A program made the position numbers and the translations under genes. From Fibrella aestuarina BUZ 2 (lineage in GTDB: Bacteria; Bacteroidota; Bacteroidia; Cytophagales; Spirosomataceae), in assembly GCF_000331105.1 (NCBI RefSeq), contig NC_020054.1, positions 796,001 to 860,000 of the forward strand: a DNA stretch of 64,000 nt, given 5' to 3'. Each line of letters opens with the position of its first letter. Within the stretch, counting starts at the first letter, position 1. Shown here one piece after another: positions 17,490 to 26,220 of the stretch. The notes beneath the pieces are model-generated. The model saw only the letters and a program-made list of their open reading frames with translations. It was not told the DNA's origin and made no database searches.

Positions 17490-19976
17490 CTACCGGCTGC
17501 GGCCACCGCGGCGATTCTGGCCTTTGGGAGCGGTGCCTTTGGTGCGTTTGGTTTCATCGCCAGCAGCTTTGCGGGCGCGGGTTTCGTTGCGCGCGTTGCC
17601 CGATGAGCCACTAAACTTGCGGCTCGCCCGGCGGTCGGCTAGGCTATCGCCGTCGTCGTTACCCGATCGGCGTGACGTGCCCCGGTCAGGTGCCGTTTGG
17701 GCATTATCACGGACGAGGGCAAAGTCGATGCTGCGGCGGGCGAGGTTTGTTTCCTTCACCTTCACCGTGACCGAATCGCCGAAGGTGTACATCTTCTTGC
17801 TCTTACGGCCAATGATGCGGTAGTTGTCTTTATCGTACTCGTAGAAATCGTCGGTGAGGTCCTGCATGCGCACCAGACCTTCGCAACTATTCTCGGGAAT
17901 CTCGACGAAGAAGCCAAACTCGGTGACCCCGGCAATAACGCCCTCAAATTCCTGATCGGCGGGCATCCGGCTCATAAACTCGACCTGCTTGTACTTGATG
18001 CTGGCGCGTTCGGCTTCGGCGGCGGCTTTTTCCCGCTCCGACGAATGCTTGCATCGGCTTTCCAGCGCCTCCTGATCCACCGAGCGGCCCCGGTCGAGGT
18101 AATGCTGAAGCAGGCGGTGCGCCATCATGTCGGGGTAACGGCGAATGGGCGACGTGAAGTGCGAATAGCGCCGGAACGCCAACCCAAAGTGGCCAATGTC
18201 GTCGGTGCTGTAGCGCGCTTTCGACATCGTCCGGACGGCCAGTTGCGACAGCATCGTTTGCTCGGGCTTACCCTCGATATCGGCCATAAACTTGTTCATG
18301 GCGGTCGACAGTTTGTCTGACGTGACGTTGAGCTTGTAGCCCAACTTCCGGGCGAAATCGGCAAAGACCTGTAGCTTATCCTCGTTGGGGCCTTCGTGTA
18401 CGCGGTACACCATCGTGTTTTCGTCGGGCCCTTTCGAGAGGCTCACCACAAATTCGGCCACGCGCTTGTTCGCCAGCAGCATAAACTCTTCGATGAGCTT
18501 GTTGGTGTCCTGCCGAATCTTGGGCACGACCGCCAGCGGTACGCCGTTTTCGTCGAGCTTGAAGCGCACTTCGGGTGTCTCGAAGTTGATGGCCCCGTGG
18601 CGGAATCGCTGATCGCGCAGTTTGTGCGCCAGTTCGTTGAGCAACGTCAGCTCCTTCACAAAATCCCCTTCGCCAGCATTCAGAATGGCCTGGGCTTCTT
18701 CGTATGAAAACCGGCGGTCGGAGTGGATGGCGGTGCGGCCAAACCATTCAGCCTCGATCTTGGCGTCGGTCGTCAATTCAAAAACGGCCGAGAAGGTCAG
18801 CTTGTCTTCGTGCGGACGCAGCGAACACACGCCGTTCGACAGCTTTTCGGGCAACATCGGCACCACCCGGTCAACCAGGTACACCGACGTGGCCCGTTTG
18901 TATGCTTCTTCTTCCAGTTCTGTGCCGGGCAGTACGTAGTGCGTTACGTCGGCGATGTGGACACCAATTTCGTAGTTGCCGTTGTCGAGATACCGAACCG
19001 ACAGTGCATCATCGAAATCTTTGGCGTCGACGGGGTCAATCGTGAACGTGGTGACACCCCGGAAATCACGCCGCCGGGCAATTTCTGCCTCGTCGATCGT
19101 CACCGGGATCTCCTCGGATTCGCGTTCGACCTCGGCCGGGAATTCGTTCGGCAGGCCAAATTCGGCCAGAATCGCGTGCATCTCGGTATTGTGCTCACCG
19201 GCCTTACCCAGCACCGTAACGACTTCGCCTTCAAAAAGGCCGTCTTCGTCACCGGCGTCGGGGTAGCGGGTCAGGCGCACCAGCACTTTCTCGTTCAGCA
19301 CGGCCCCGCCCAGTTTATCGTCGGGAATCAGGATGTCGTGGTAAATCCGGCGGCTGTCGGGCACGACAGCGAGGCCTTTACCCCGCTTTTCCAACGTACC
19401 CACGAGCTCGGGCCGACCCCGTTTGGCAATGCTGGCCACGCGGCCCACCAGCCGCTTGCTGATTTGCCGGGTGCCGCGCTGCCGCGAATCGCTGAAGACG
19501 ACGACCCGTACCTGATCGCCATCGATGGCTCCGCCGAGGTCTTCGGCCGGGATCCAGATGTCTTTGTCGCGATCACGGATGGTGTTGTCGGGGACGATAA
19601 ACGCAAAGTTGGGGCTCACGTGCTCAACCGTACCGAGAATGGTGTTTTTATCGCGCTGTTCGTTGAACTGATAGCGCCCATCGGGCAGGCGGGTCAGGCG
19701 GCCCTGATCAGCCAGATCACCCACGATCTGTTGTACAATTCGTTTCAGCCGCAGATCATGAACCTCAAAATTGTCCATGACCTCCATGGTCGACCAGGGT
19801 TGCGCAGGATTGATTTCAAAAAACGCCGCGACATCGTTGGCCAGTTCATCGACATACGACATGGGTTGGCGGGGTTGGGCTTCCTGCCCAGACGGCTTGC
19901 GCCGGTTCGATGGTTTGCCGGGGCCCTTTGCGGAGCCTTTGGCGGGGCGGTTATAGTTGGTTTGTTTAGGTCTCAT
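17490..19976 (-). CDS. rnr: Ribonuclease R
   Basis: RNase R is a 3'-5' exoribonuclease that degrades structured RNA. The 828-residue product has a basic low-complexity N-terminus (MRPKQTNYNRPAKG...), a winged-helix/cold-shock region, the RNB catalytic domain with the signature TIDPVDAKDFDDALSV near residue 315 (Asp ligands of Mg), DVTHYVLPGTELEEEAYKRATSVYL, HFTSPIRRYPDM, and an S1 RNA-binding domain (EFEGVIAGVTEFGFFVEI, about 690-770). The tail is Arg/Lys/Gly rich (RTKGTAPKGQNRRGGRSR), as in many RNase R proteins. ATG 19976 is preferred; the frame stays open upstream to 20186, but that part overlaps the next gene. Confidence 0.96.
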   Translation of the reverse strand: MRPKQTNYNRPAKGSAKGPGKPSNRRKPSGQEAQPRQPMSYVDELANDVAAFFEINPAQPWSTMEVMDNFEVHDLRLKRIVQQIVGDLADQGRLTRLPDGRYQFNEQRDKNTILGTVEHVSPNFAFIVPDNTIRDRDKDIWIPAEDLGGAIDGDQVRVVVFSDSRQRGTRQISKRLVGRVASIAKRGRPELVGTLEKRGKGLAVVPDSRRIYHDILIPDDKLGGAVLNEKVLVRLTRYPDAGDEDGLFEGEVVTVLGKAGEHNTEMHAILAEFGLPNEFPAEVERESEEIPVTIDEAEIARRRDFRGVTTFTIDPVDAKDFDDALSVRYLDNGNYEIGVHIADVTHYVLPGTELEEEAYKRATSVYLVDRVVPMLPEKLSNGVCSLRPHEDKLTFSAVFELTTDAKIEAEWFGRTAIHSDRRFSYEEAQAILNAGEGDFVKELTLLNELAHKLRDQRFRHGAINFETPEVRFKLDENGVPLAVVPKIRQDTNKLIEEFMLLANKRVAEFVVSLSKGPDENTMVYRVHEGPNEDKLQVFADFARKLGYKLNVTSDKLSTAMNKFMADIEGKPEQTMLSQLAVRTMSKARYSTDDIGHFGLAFRRYSHFTSPIRRYPDMMAHRLLQHYLDRGRSVDQEALESRCKHSSEREKAAAEAERASIKYKQVEFMSRMPADQEFEGVIAGVTEFGFFVEIPENSCEGLVRMQDLTDDFYEYDKDNYRIIGRKSKKMYTFGDSVTVKVKETNLARRSIDFALVRDNAQTAPDRGTSRRSGNDDGDSLADRRASRKFSGSSGNARNETRARKAAGDETKRTKGTAPKGQNRRGGRSR

Positions 19977-19983
19977 GTGAAAT

Positions 19984-20045
19984 GGCAGGGGGCGTGGGGC
20001 TCGGGGCAATGGACTGTTTGTTTCCACTGCCTGTTGCGTCAGGCC
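19984..20045. repeat. Copy of the GGGCTCG-word repeat family
   Basis: The stretch ggcgtggggctcggggcaatgg upstream of rnr is the same word set as the GC-rich inverted repeats at 34.39 and 39.73 kb. Here only one arm is obvious, with a weak complementary stretch (ccactgcctgt). Confidence 0.45.
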
Positions 20046-20052
20046 CGCCGCC

Positions 20053-20457
20053 TCAAACGTGTAATATCCCTTCCAGCCCAAGCGCCGGTACGTTGACCAG
20101 GTGCGACTCGGTGATGCTGTCGGGGACGAAGATGAATTTTTTGTCGTAAATCTGGGAGCCAATAAAATAACTGACCCAGTATTCATTATTCAGGTGAAAA
20201 ACGTCGGGCATGATGGTCTCGATTACCTCATGCTGACCAGGTTGCAGGCTGACGAAATAGTGGCGGAGCGTCGCGGTTTTTTGCTCTTCGCCATTTTTCT
20301 CGCCGTAGCCTCTTGAGGTAACAAACACGTTTTCAATTGGTTGTTGATTCTGATTGATCAGGAAAACCTGCCAGTCATATTGGTTCAGTTCGTTCAATTT
20401 GCGAGCCACAACCACTTGTATGCCCTCAACAGGTAAGAAAGCAATGTCTTTTTTCAT
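20053..20457 (-). CDS. Conserved hypothetical protein (134 aa)
   Basis: The 134-residue protein (MKKDIAFLPVEGIQVVVARK...) has no signal peptide or membrane helix and an even alternation suggesting a small beta-sandwich. Notable stretches are DWQVFLINQNQQPIENVFVTSRGYG, FHLNNEYWVSYFIG and KKFIFVPDSI. I believe proteins with this pattern are conserved across Cytophagales, but no function is known to me. It lies between rnr and lipB, all on the minus strand. Confidence 0.75.
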   Translation of the reverse strand: MKKDIAFLPVEGIQVVVARKLNELNQYDWQVFLINQNQQPIENVFVTSRGYGEKNGEEQKTATLRHYFVSLQPGQHEVIETIMPDVFHLNNEYWVSYFIGSQIYDKKFIFVPDSITESHLVNVPALGLEGILHV

Positions 20458-20512
20458 GAAGTAAACGATAGAACGCAGATGACGCAGATCGGACGGATCG
20501 ACGCGGCTTACC

Positions 20513-21232
20513 TCAACGTTCCATTTTCATCTCAAATAACTCAATCAGGTGTGTTTGCACGCGCTCGGCTACGTCGGGTAGCGGGACAACGTACCCAAGC
20601 TCCTGCTGCATCGACGTAACGGCTTTGTCGGCAATGCCACAGGGTACAATATGATCGAAATAACGCAGATCGGTGTTGACGTTCAGCGCAAAGCCGTGCA
20701 TCGTTACCCAACGGCTCGCTTTCACGCCCATCGCACAGATTTTGCGGGGACCGGCCTCGTCGTCGAGCCACACGCCGGTGAGGCCGGCAATGCGCCCCGC
20801 CACGATGCCGTAGTCGGTCAGCGTCAGGATAATCGCTTCTTCGAGCAGCCGCATGTAGCGGTGGATATCGGTGAAGAAATTGTCCAGATCCAGAATGGGA
20901 TAGCCGACCAGTTGGCCGGGGCCGTGGTAGGTGATATCGCCACCCCGGTTGATGCGGTGGTAGGTCGCGCCGATCTGCTTCAGAAACTCGTCGTTGGCCA
21001 GCAGGTGCGCCTCATGCCCGCTCTTGCCCAGCGTGTACACGTGCGGGTGTTCGCAGAAAAGCAAGTAATTGGGCGTGGGTTGTTGCTCATCGGGCGAGAG
21101 GCCCCGATTGGCCACCTTACGGGCTACCGTATCGGCAAAAATCCGTTCCTGCTCATCCCAGGCCGTCTGGTAGTCGATCAGGCCCAAATCACGTACCTGA
21201 ATGACTTTGTTCTGAAGTGTAGTCGTCAACAT
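20513..21232 (-). CDS. lipB: Lipoyl(octanoyl) transferase
   Basis: LipB moves the octanoyl group from acyl carrier protein to lipoyl domains of 2-oxoacid dehydrogenases and the glycine cleavage system. The 239 residues contain the family signature RGGDITYHGPGQLVGYPILDL, the substrate-pocket lysine in ICAMGVKASRWVTMHGFALN, and the catalytic cysteine in FDHIVPCGIADKAVTS. There is a short insertion after VANRGLSPDEQQPTPNY, as seen in other Bacteroidota LipB. The lipA partner is not in this window. Confidence 0.96.
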   Translation of the reverse strand: MLTTTLQNKVIQVRDLGLIDYQTAWDEQERIFADTVARKVANRGLSPDEQQPTPNYLLFCEHPHVYTLGKSGHEAHLLANDEFLKQIGATYHRINRGGDITYHGPGQLVGYPILDLDNFFTDIHRYMRLLEEAIILTLTDYGIVAGRIAGLTGVWLDDEAGPRKICAMGVKASRWVTMHGFALNVNTDLRYFDHIVPCGIADKAVTSMQQELGYVVPLPDVAERVQTHLIELFEMKMER

Positions 21233-21280
21233 AACTACCTACAGAACACCGAAAAGGCTCAGGTACGTTCAGTGTGGTGC

Positions 21281-21952
21281 TTACCCCACCACCTTACTGG
21301 TGTACTTGTCCATGACATCACTGGGGTGGATGTCGAGCACATTGGCTAGCACGAGCAACACCAGCGTACGGGAGGCAATCTTGCGGGGGATGTTGGCCAG
21401 CATCGCAAACGAATCGACCGTGATCGACGGGTGCTGAACCAGGTGCTGCATGAGTACGCGCTCTTTGTCGCCGTAGGTGAAGCGCACATTTCGGTCGGCG
21501 CGTTCGGCTTTCAGAATCTCGCGCACCTCCTTACTGGCCTGCACCGACTTGTCGGCCACCCGCACATACACCTTCCGGTTGTCGGGGTCGGCGGGGTCGG
21601 GCAGCACATAGTGGGGCCGGTGGGGGCTGCGGGGAATATGAAACACCAGCACCTCGCGCTCGTCGTGCAGCGAGACGCGTTCAAGCGTGTACGGAATCGC
21701 CGGAAAGCACAGCTTTTCAATGGCCCGCACCAGCAGGTATTCGTCTTCGTCAGCGTATTTGAGGCCTGGGATGCTGCGGTCATCGCCAACGCCGATCAGG
21801 AGTGTACCGCCATCTGTGTTGGCGAAGGCGACGACTTCCCGAACTATCTTGTCGGGATGGTTGGTCTTGAGTTTAAACTCAAGTGAGTGGCCCTCGCCCT
21901 GGCGAACCAGGTCTTTGAGAGCCTTATAGTCGAGAGTTGATCTGCCCACCAT
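21281..21952 (-). CDS. AlbA_2 (Schlafen-type) domain DNA-binding protein
   Basis: The N-terminal ~120 residues match the AlbA_2 domain: GEGHSLEFKLKTNHPDKIVREVVAFANTDGGTLLIGVGDD is its hallmark. The rest (KVYVRVADKSVQASKEVREILKAERADR and a helical C-terminus with IPRKIASRTLVLL) could be a winged-helix region. Such proteins bind nucleic acid and are usually regulators, but the target is unknown. It is an orphan here, not beside a helicase or restriction system. It is divergent from crtZ. Confidence 0.82.
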   Translation of the reverse strand: MVGRSTLDYKALKDLVRQGEGHSLEFKLKTNHPDKIVREVVAFANTDGGTLLIGVGDDRSIPGLKYADEDEYLLVRAIEKLCFPAIPYTLERVSLHDEREVLVFHIPRSPHRPHYVLPDPADPDNRKVYVRVADKSVQASKEVREILKAERADRNVRFTYGDKERVLMQHLVQHPSITVDSFAMLANIPRKIASRTLVLLVLANVLDIHPSDVMDKYTSKVVG

Positions 21953-22122
21953 ACTGCGTTTCGATCACACCTAAATGTACGACCCTTCGGCGAAATTGCA
22001 AGCGTAACCTACACAATAGGCAAACGCCCGAAAATAAGCAACATCGCCAACGTATCGCTCGCCAACTTTATGCCGGCGTTGGTCGTTACTCAATCAAACG
22101 CGATTACTTTATAAACGCAAAA

Positions 22123-22566
22123 ATGCTCGTAAACGTTGTCATCGCACTCGCCACTCTCGTCACGATGGAGGGGGTCGCCTGGTTCACCCACAAATACATC
22201 ATGCACGGTATTATGTGGAACTGGCATCATTCGCACCACAACCACCACAAAGGCTTTTTCGAAGTAAACGACTTATTCAGTGTGGTGTTTAGTTTCGTAG
22301 CTACCGGTCTGGTAGTGGTGGGCATGGAAGTGTCTTCGCTCTGGTTTCTGGCCCCGATTGGTGCGGGCGTCACGCTCTACGGAATTGGCTACTTCGTCTT
22401 TCACGATGTCATTGTGCATCGGCGTATAAAGATCAATTTCAAGACGAAAAACCCGTACTTACTCCGTATTATGCGGGCCCATTACGTGCACCACAAAGTG
22501 CACACGCGCGAAGGAGCCGAAGCGTTTGGCTTCCTGTATGCGCCGAAGAAATACGACAAAAAATGA
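22123..22566 (+). CDS. crtZ: Beta-carotene hydroxylase
   Basis: CrtZ is a membrane diiron enzyme that hydroxylates the beta-rings of carotene to give zeaxanthin, consistent with pigmented Spirosoma-type bacteria. The 147 residues carry the histidine clusters HKYIMH, HHSHHNHH, HDVIVHRR and HYVHHKVH, and two or three membrane helices (MLVNVVIALATLV, VFSFVATGLVVVGM, FLAPIGAGVTLYGIGYFVF). ATG 22123 gives the normal size. Other carotenoid genes are not nearby. Its stop overlaps the glpD start (ATGA), so the two are likely translated together. Confidence 0.93.
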   Translation: MLVNVVIALATLVTMEGVAWFTHKYIMHGIMWNWHHSHHNHHKGFFEVNDLFSVVFSFVATGLVVVGMEVSSLWFLAPIGAGVTLYGIGYFVFHDVIVHRRIKINFKTKNPYLLRIMRAHYVHHKVHTREGAEAFGFLYAPKKYDKK

Positions 22567-24224
22567 ACCGCGTTTCCCACCTGAACCGGCTGCGGACCGA
22601 ACCGTTTGATGTGTGCATTATAGGGGCTGGGGCTTCCGGTGCGGGTTGTGCCGCCGATGCGGCAAGCCGTGGTTTGCGCGTAGCCCTGCTCGAAGCTGAC
22701 GACTTTGGTGCCGGTACGTCAGGTACGTCGACCAAGCTGGTGCACGGTGGCGTTCGGTATCTGGAACAGGCCGTCAAAACGGCTGATCCCAAACAACTGG
22801 CACTGGTGCGGAAGGCGTTGCATGAACGGCGTACGCTACTGCACATTGCGCCGCACCTCTGCCATCCGCTGGCGCTGGTCACGCCCTGCGCTACACTGCT
22901 GGAAGGCTGGTATTACGCCATAGGACTGAAAATCTACGATTGGCTGGCCGGTAGCCGCCGCATGGCCCCCAGCCGCTGGCTCAACAAACGCGAAGCCCTA
23001 CGCCACTTTCCCGCCTTCAACGCCAACAAGCTAAACAGCGCCGTACTGTATTACGACGGGCAGTTCGACGACGTTCGGCTGAACCTGAGTCTGGTGCAAA
23101 CGGCCGTCAAGCACGGTGCAGCGGCGGTAAACCACATCCGGGCGGCGAGTTGGGAGACCAATACGAACGGAAAACTGACGGCAATTCGGGCGGTGGACAA
23201 ACTAACCGGCGAGTCGCTAACCATCCGGGCCGACCTTTTCATCAATGCTACCGGCACCCACGCCGATCAGCTCCGGCAAGAGGCTAACTCTGGTCAGGGA
23301 CGGCGGATGCGGGCGAGCAAAGGGGCTCATGCGGTGCTGCCCGCCAACGCGTTGCCGATGACCACCGGTACAACAGAGCAGGCCGCGTTGCTCGTGCCCA
23401 AGACGCACGATGGACGGGTGCTCTTTGCCATTCCCTGGCGCGGCCAATGGCTGATCGGCACTACCGACACCGAAGCCGAACCGACCGATACCCCCACCTT
23501 ACTGCCCGAAGAGGCCACCTATTTACTGGAGCACGTCAACGAACTGGTGACGAAACCTGTGCCGGTAGAGGCCGTGACGGGTGGTTTTGCTGGCCTGCGA
23601 CCTTTGCTGCAGGCCGACCCCAACGCTAGTAGTAAAGCACTGGTGCGCGACCATGAGGTCGAAGTCGACGAACGGTCGGGGTTGGTCAGTATTATGGGGG
23701 GGAAATGGACGACCTACCGGTTGATGGCGCAGGAAACCATTGATGTATGCTGCCAACGTCTGGGTAAATCGCCCGCGTGCGTGACCGAAACGTTGCTGCT
23801 CCAGGGGGCGGATGGCTTCAACAAGCAGTACGTGCAGCATCTGGCCGACAGCTACCCCGAATACCCAACCGACGTGTTGGCGCATCTGGCCAACACCTAC
23901 GGTACCGATGCGCTGGCTGTGCTGCGGTTGCTGCGCGAAGAACACGAGTGGATTGCCCGGCTGGCGCCCAATCATCCCTTCATTGAGGCGGAAGTTATTT
24001 ACGCCGCGCGCCAGGAAATGGCCCAAACGCTGCCTGACGTGCTGATGCGGCGCATTCGACTCGGCCTGATCGACTGGCAGGCGACGCTAACCGCCATTCC
24101 CCGCACAGCGCAACTCCTCGCCGTCGAGCGCGGCTGGACGCCTGAGCAACGTACCCAGCAGGAGACGGAATTCCGCGCGCATATCGAGTTGTTGATGGGG
24201 TCTTTGTTAATGAATAATGCATGA
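22563..24224 (+). CDS. glpD: FAD-dependent glycerol-3-phosphate dehydrogenase
   Basis: GlpD oxidises sn-glycerol 3-phosphate to dihydroxyacetone phosphate and passes electrons to quinone at the cytoplasmic membrane. The 553-residue protein shows the FAD-binding dinucleotide fold (FDVCIIGAGASGAGCAADAA), GTSGTSTKLVHGGVRYLEQA, WLIGTTDTEAEPTDTPTLLPEE, the G(G)FAGLRPLL segment, and MGGKWTTYRLMAQETID. A C-terminal helical domain (EHEWIARLAPNHPFIEAEVIYAARQEMAQTLPDVLMRRIRLGL) is standard for the family. It is coupled to crtZ by a 4-nt overlap, an unusual pairing. Confidence 0.96.
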   Translation: MNRVSHLNRLRTEPFDVCIIGAGASGAGCAADAASRGLRVALLEADDFGAGTSGTSTKLVHGGVRYLEQAVKTADPKQLALVRKALHERRTLLHIAPHLCHPLALVTPCATLLEGWYYAIGLKIYDWLAGSRRMAPSRWLNKREALRHFPAFNANKLNSAVLYYDGQFDDVRLNLSLVQTAVKHGAAAVNHIRAASWETNTNGKLTAIRAVDKLTGESLTIRADLFINATGTHADQLRQEANSGQGRRMRASKGAHAVLPANALPMTTGTTEQAALLVPKTHDGRVLFAIPWRGQWLIGTTDTEAEPTDTPTLLPEEATYLLEHVNELVTKPVPVEAVTGGFAGLRPLLQADPNASSKALVRDHEVEVDERSGLVSIMGGKWTTYRLMAQETIDVCCQRLGKSPACVTETLLLQGADGFNKQYVQHLADSYPEYPTDVLAHLANTYGTDALAVLRLLREEHEWIARLAPNHPFIEAEVIYAARQEMAQTLPDVLMRRIRLGLIDWQATLTAIPRTAQLLAVERGWTPEQRTQQETEFRAHIELLMGSLLMNNA

Positions 24225-24303
24225 TGAATAGTGCACAATTGGCTGCGTGCGCAAGCTTTTAATCGGCATCGCCATTATACATTGTGCATCATACATTGTT
24301 CAT
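24210..24303. repeat. Intergenic inverted repeat, ATTATTCATTATACA family
   Basis: Imperfect arms around tgaataatgcatgatgaat and its complement cattatacattgtgcatca flank a loop containing tgcgtgcgcaagctttt. It lies between convergent glpD and the glycosyltransferase gene, overlaps the glpD stop, and shares words with the spacers at 32.9, 46.6 and 58.1 kb. Confidence 0.6.
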
Positions 24304-24306
24304 TCC

Positions 24307-25071
24307 CTACCGGCTCACCTCAACCGCCGGTTTGACGGTTTTCTTTTTGTAATCGCCGCGTGAGAACGTTTTCTCGATCCAGCAATAAAGCAGGATGAAG
24401 AAATACCGGCTCCCCATCTCCTTGATTTTCAGCTTCGACTCGCCGTACTTCCGGTTTGTCCAGCTATTGGGGACTACCTCATAATTGTAGCCGCGCACGA
24501 TGGCTTTCAGCGGCAGTTCGACCGTAAGGTTAAAATGGGGCGACAGAAACGGCTTGAGCCCTTCCATCGTTTCGCGACGGTAGAGTTTAAACGCGTTGGT
24601 GGTGTCGTCGTAGCGAATGCCCATCATAATCCGGATGATGAAATTGGCCACTCGGTTGATCACCTTCTTCACGCCGGGGTAGTCGATGACTTTGCCCCCT
24701 TTCTGCCAGCGAGAGCCAAACACGGCGTCGGTGCCGGTTTCGCGCATTTTGTGGTAATACTTGACCAGGTCCTCTGGGTCGTCGGACATATCGGCCATGA
24801 AAACGGCCACGCAGTCGCCGCTGAAGCGTTCGAGGCCGTACCGTACTGCATAGCCAAAGCCGTTGGGGCCGAGGTTGGTAAACACCACGAGCGTCGGGAT
24901 TTGCTGTTGCAGGTTTTGCAGTACAGCCAGCGTGTTATCCTTCGAGTTGTCGTTGGTCACGCAGATTTCGTGGTCGATACCATGCTTCACCAGTGTCTGG
25001 TAAAGAGTTTCCAGGGTCTGCGTAATCGACTCTTCTTCGTTGTAGGCCGGGATAACGACGCTTAGCTTCAT
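24307..25071 (-). CDS. Family 2 glycosyltransferase (dolichol-phosphate mannosyltransferase-like)
   Basis: A 254-residue GT-A fold enzyme: MKLSVVIPAYNEEESI, TNDNSKDNT, the metal-binding MADMSDD (DxD-like), and GSRWQKGGKVIDYPGVKKVINRVANF followed by DTTNAFKLYRRE. This matches polyprenyl-phosphate mannosyl/glucosyl transferases that load a sugar on undecaprenyl phosphate at the inner membrane. A weak hydrophobic stretch near the C-terminus (YFFILLYCWIEK) may mediate membrane contact. Such a product could feed the ArnT-like transferase encoded at 51.1-52.8 kb; that link is inference. Confidence 0.9.
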   Translation of the reverse strand: MKLSVVIPAYNEEESITQTLETLYQTLVKHGIDHEICVTNDNSKDNTLAVLQNLQQQIPTLVVFTNLGPNGFGYAVRYGLERFSGDCVAVFMADMSDDPEDLVKYYHKMRETGTDAVFGSRWQKGGKVIDYPGVKKVINRVANFIIRIMMGIRYDDTTNAFKLYRRETMEGLKPFLSPHFNLTVELPLKAIVRGYNYEVVPNSWTNRKYGESKLKIKEMGSRYFFILLYCWIEKTFSRGDYKKKTVKPAVEVSR

Positions 25072-25168
25072 AGGGATGCTGACAGGATGTACGAGACTAA
25101 TTGATCGGAAGATAGCGTAAAAAGAAAAGCCTTACCTGCGACATATCCGGCCAAAAGTTTCCGCAAAG

Positions 25169-26113
25169 TTACGCCGGTTTCCAGTGCGCTGGTACGTCGG
25201 GTACGGCTTGTTTGATGGCCTCGAGGCTCTCAGTGGGCAAAACACCCTGTTGAGCGGCCGCAACATGGGCCAAGACGTGCTCGGAGCGGCGCATGCCCGG
25301 GATGACAACCGAAACGCGCGGATGGCTCAGGCAAAACCGCAGGGCCGAGGCACTGATGCCGCCCGGTAGCTGATCCAGAAAGGCCAGTTGGCGCACGCTG
25401 TTTAGCAGCCAATCGCGGTCGCGATCGGGGAGATAGTGGCGGTATTGGTCGGTTGCGAAAGTCGGATCCTGCGTCAGGTACGTTGTTTTCAGAAAACCCG
25501 ACGCCAGCGGTACCCGCGCAATGAACTGGTAGGCATCAGCGGCGGGATGCGTAAACAGCAGGTCTTCGGCCCGGCGATCCAGCGCGTTGTAAATCACTTC
25601 AAGGACCGACCCAAAGCCCGCTTCCATCACGCGCCGGGCACCATACACCGACCGGGAACTGACGCCATACGCCCGAATCTTACCCGCCTGAACCAGCTTT
25701 TCGTAGGGAGCCGGGTCGTACGTGGCCCAGTCGAACGCATCGGGCGGGCTGTGTAACAACAGGATGTCGAGGGTATCGCGCTGCAAACGGCGCAGGCTGG
25801 CGTCGACGGCTTCGGTCAGGTACGTTGGGCTATAATCCTGATAAGGTTGATTGGCATCGTCGCGGCGGTTGCCGAATTTGGTGCAAACGACCACATCAGC
25901 CGCCGGTTGTTGAGCCAACGCGTTGCCCAGCCAGGTTTCGGCCTGACCCTGCCCGTAGCTATCGGCGGTATCAAAAAAGCGAATGCCCGCGTCGAGCGCC
26001 TTCAGGATCGCCTGCGCCGCCTCGGCTTCGTCGGCCGCACCCCAGCCCGTGGGCTTGTCGTTGACGTAACTCGGCCCGCCAAACTGCCAGGTACCAAACC
26101 CTAGTTGTGCCAT
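25169..26113 (-). CDS. Aldo/keto reductase
   Basis: The 314-residue NADPH-dependent oxidoreductase has the AKR tetrad visible: Asp and Tyr in FFDTADSYGQG, Lys in VCTKFGN and His in LLLHSPPD. The C-terminal cofactor region VSVVIPGMRRSEHVLAHVAAA is also typical. By pattern it is closest to the bacterial AKR group that accepts diverse sugars and aldehydes. The physiological substrate is unknown. Confidence 0.93.
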   Translation of the reverse strand: MAQLGFGTWQFGGPSYVNDKPTGWGAADEAEAAQAILKALDAGIRFFDTADSYGQGQAETWLGNALAQQPAADVVVCTKFGNRRDDANQPYQDYSPTYLTEAVDASLRRLQRDTLDILLLHSPPDAFDWATYDPAPYEKLVQAGKIRAYGVSSRSVYGARRVMEAGFGSVLEVIYNALDRRAEDLLFTHPAADAYQFIARVPLASGFLKTTYLTQDPTFATDQYRHYLPDRDRDWLLNSVRQLAFLDQLPGGISASALRFCLSHPRVSVVIPGMRRSEHVLAHVAAAQQGVLPTESLEAIKQAVPDVPAHWKPA

Positions 26114-26121
26114 AATGGAAT

Positions 26122-26213
26122 GAGTGAAAGACAGAAAGAGCGAACGAGTGATGCTGTACAGGTACGTTCCCTGTCAAAGCCCATCACTCGTTCGCTCTTT
26201 CTGTCTTTCACTC
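26122..26213. repeat. Perfect 32-bp inverted repeat in spacer
   Basis: Arms 26122-26153 and 26182-26213 are perfect complements (starting gagtgaaagacagaaagagc) around a 28-nt loop that contains one copy of GGTACGTT. It fills almost the whole spacer between the start of the aldo/keto reductase gene and the end of the dioxygenase gene, so it could end dioxygenase transcription or form a long hairpin in a shared mRNA. Confidence 0.9.
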
Positions 26214-26220
26214 TTTAGTA

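Noticed and set aside
18723..20096. Long antisense open frame of 457 codons over the rnr gene
   Set aside because: It mirrors the codon structure of RNase R, has shadow-type composition and no start or motif support. Long antisense frames are expected at this GC content.
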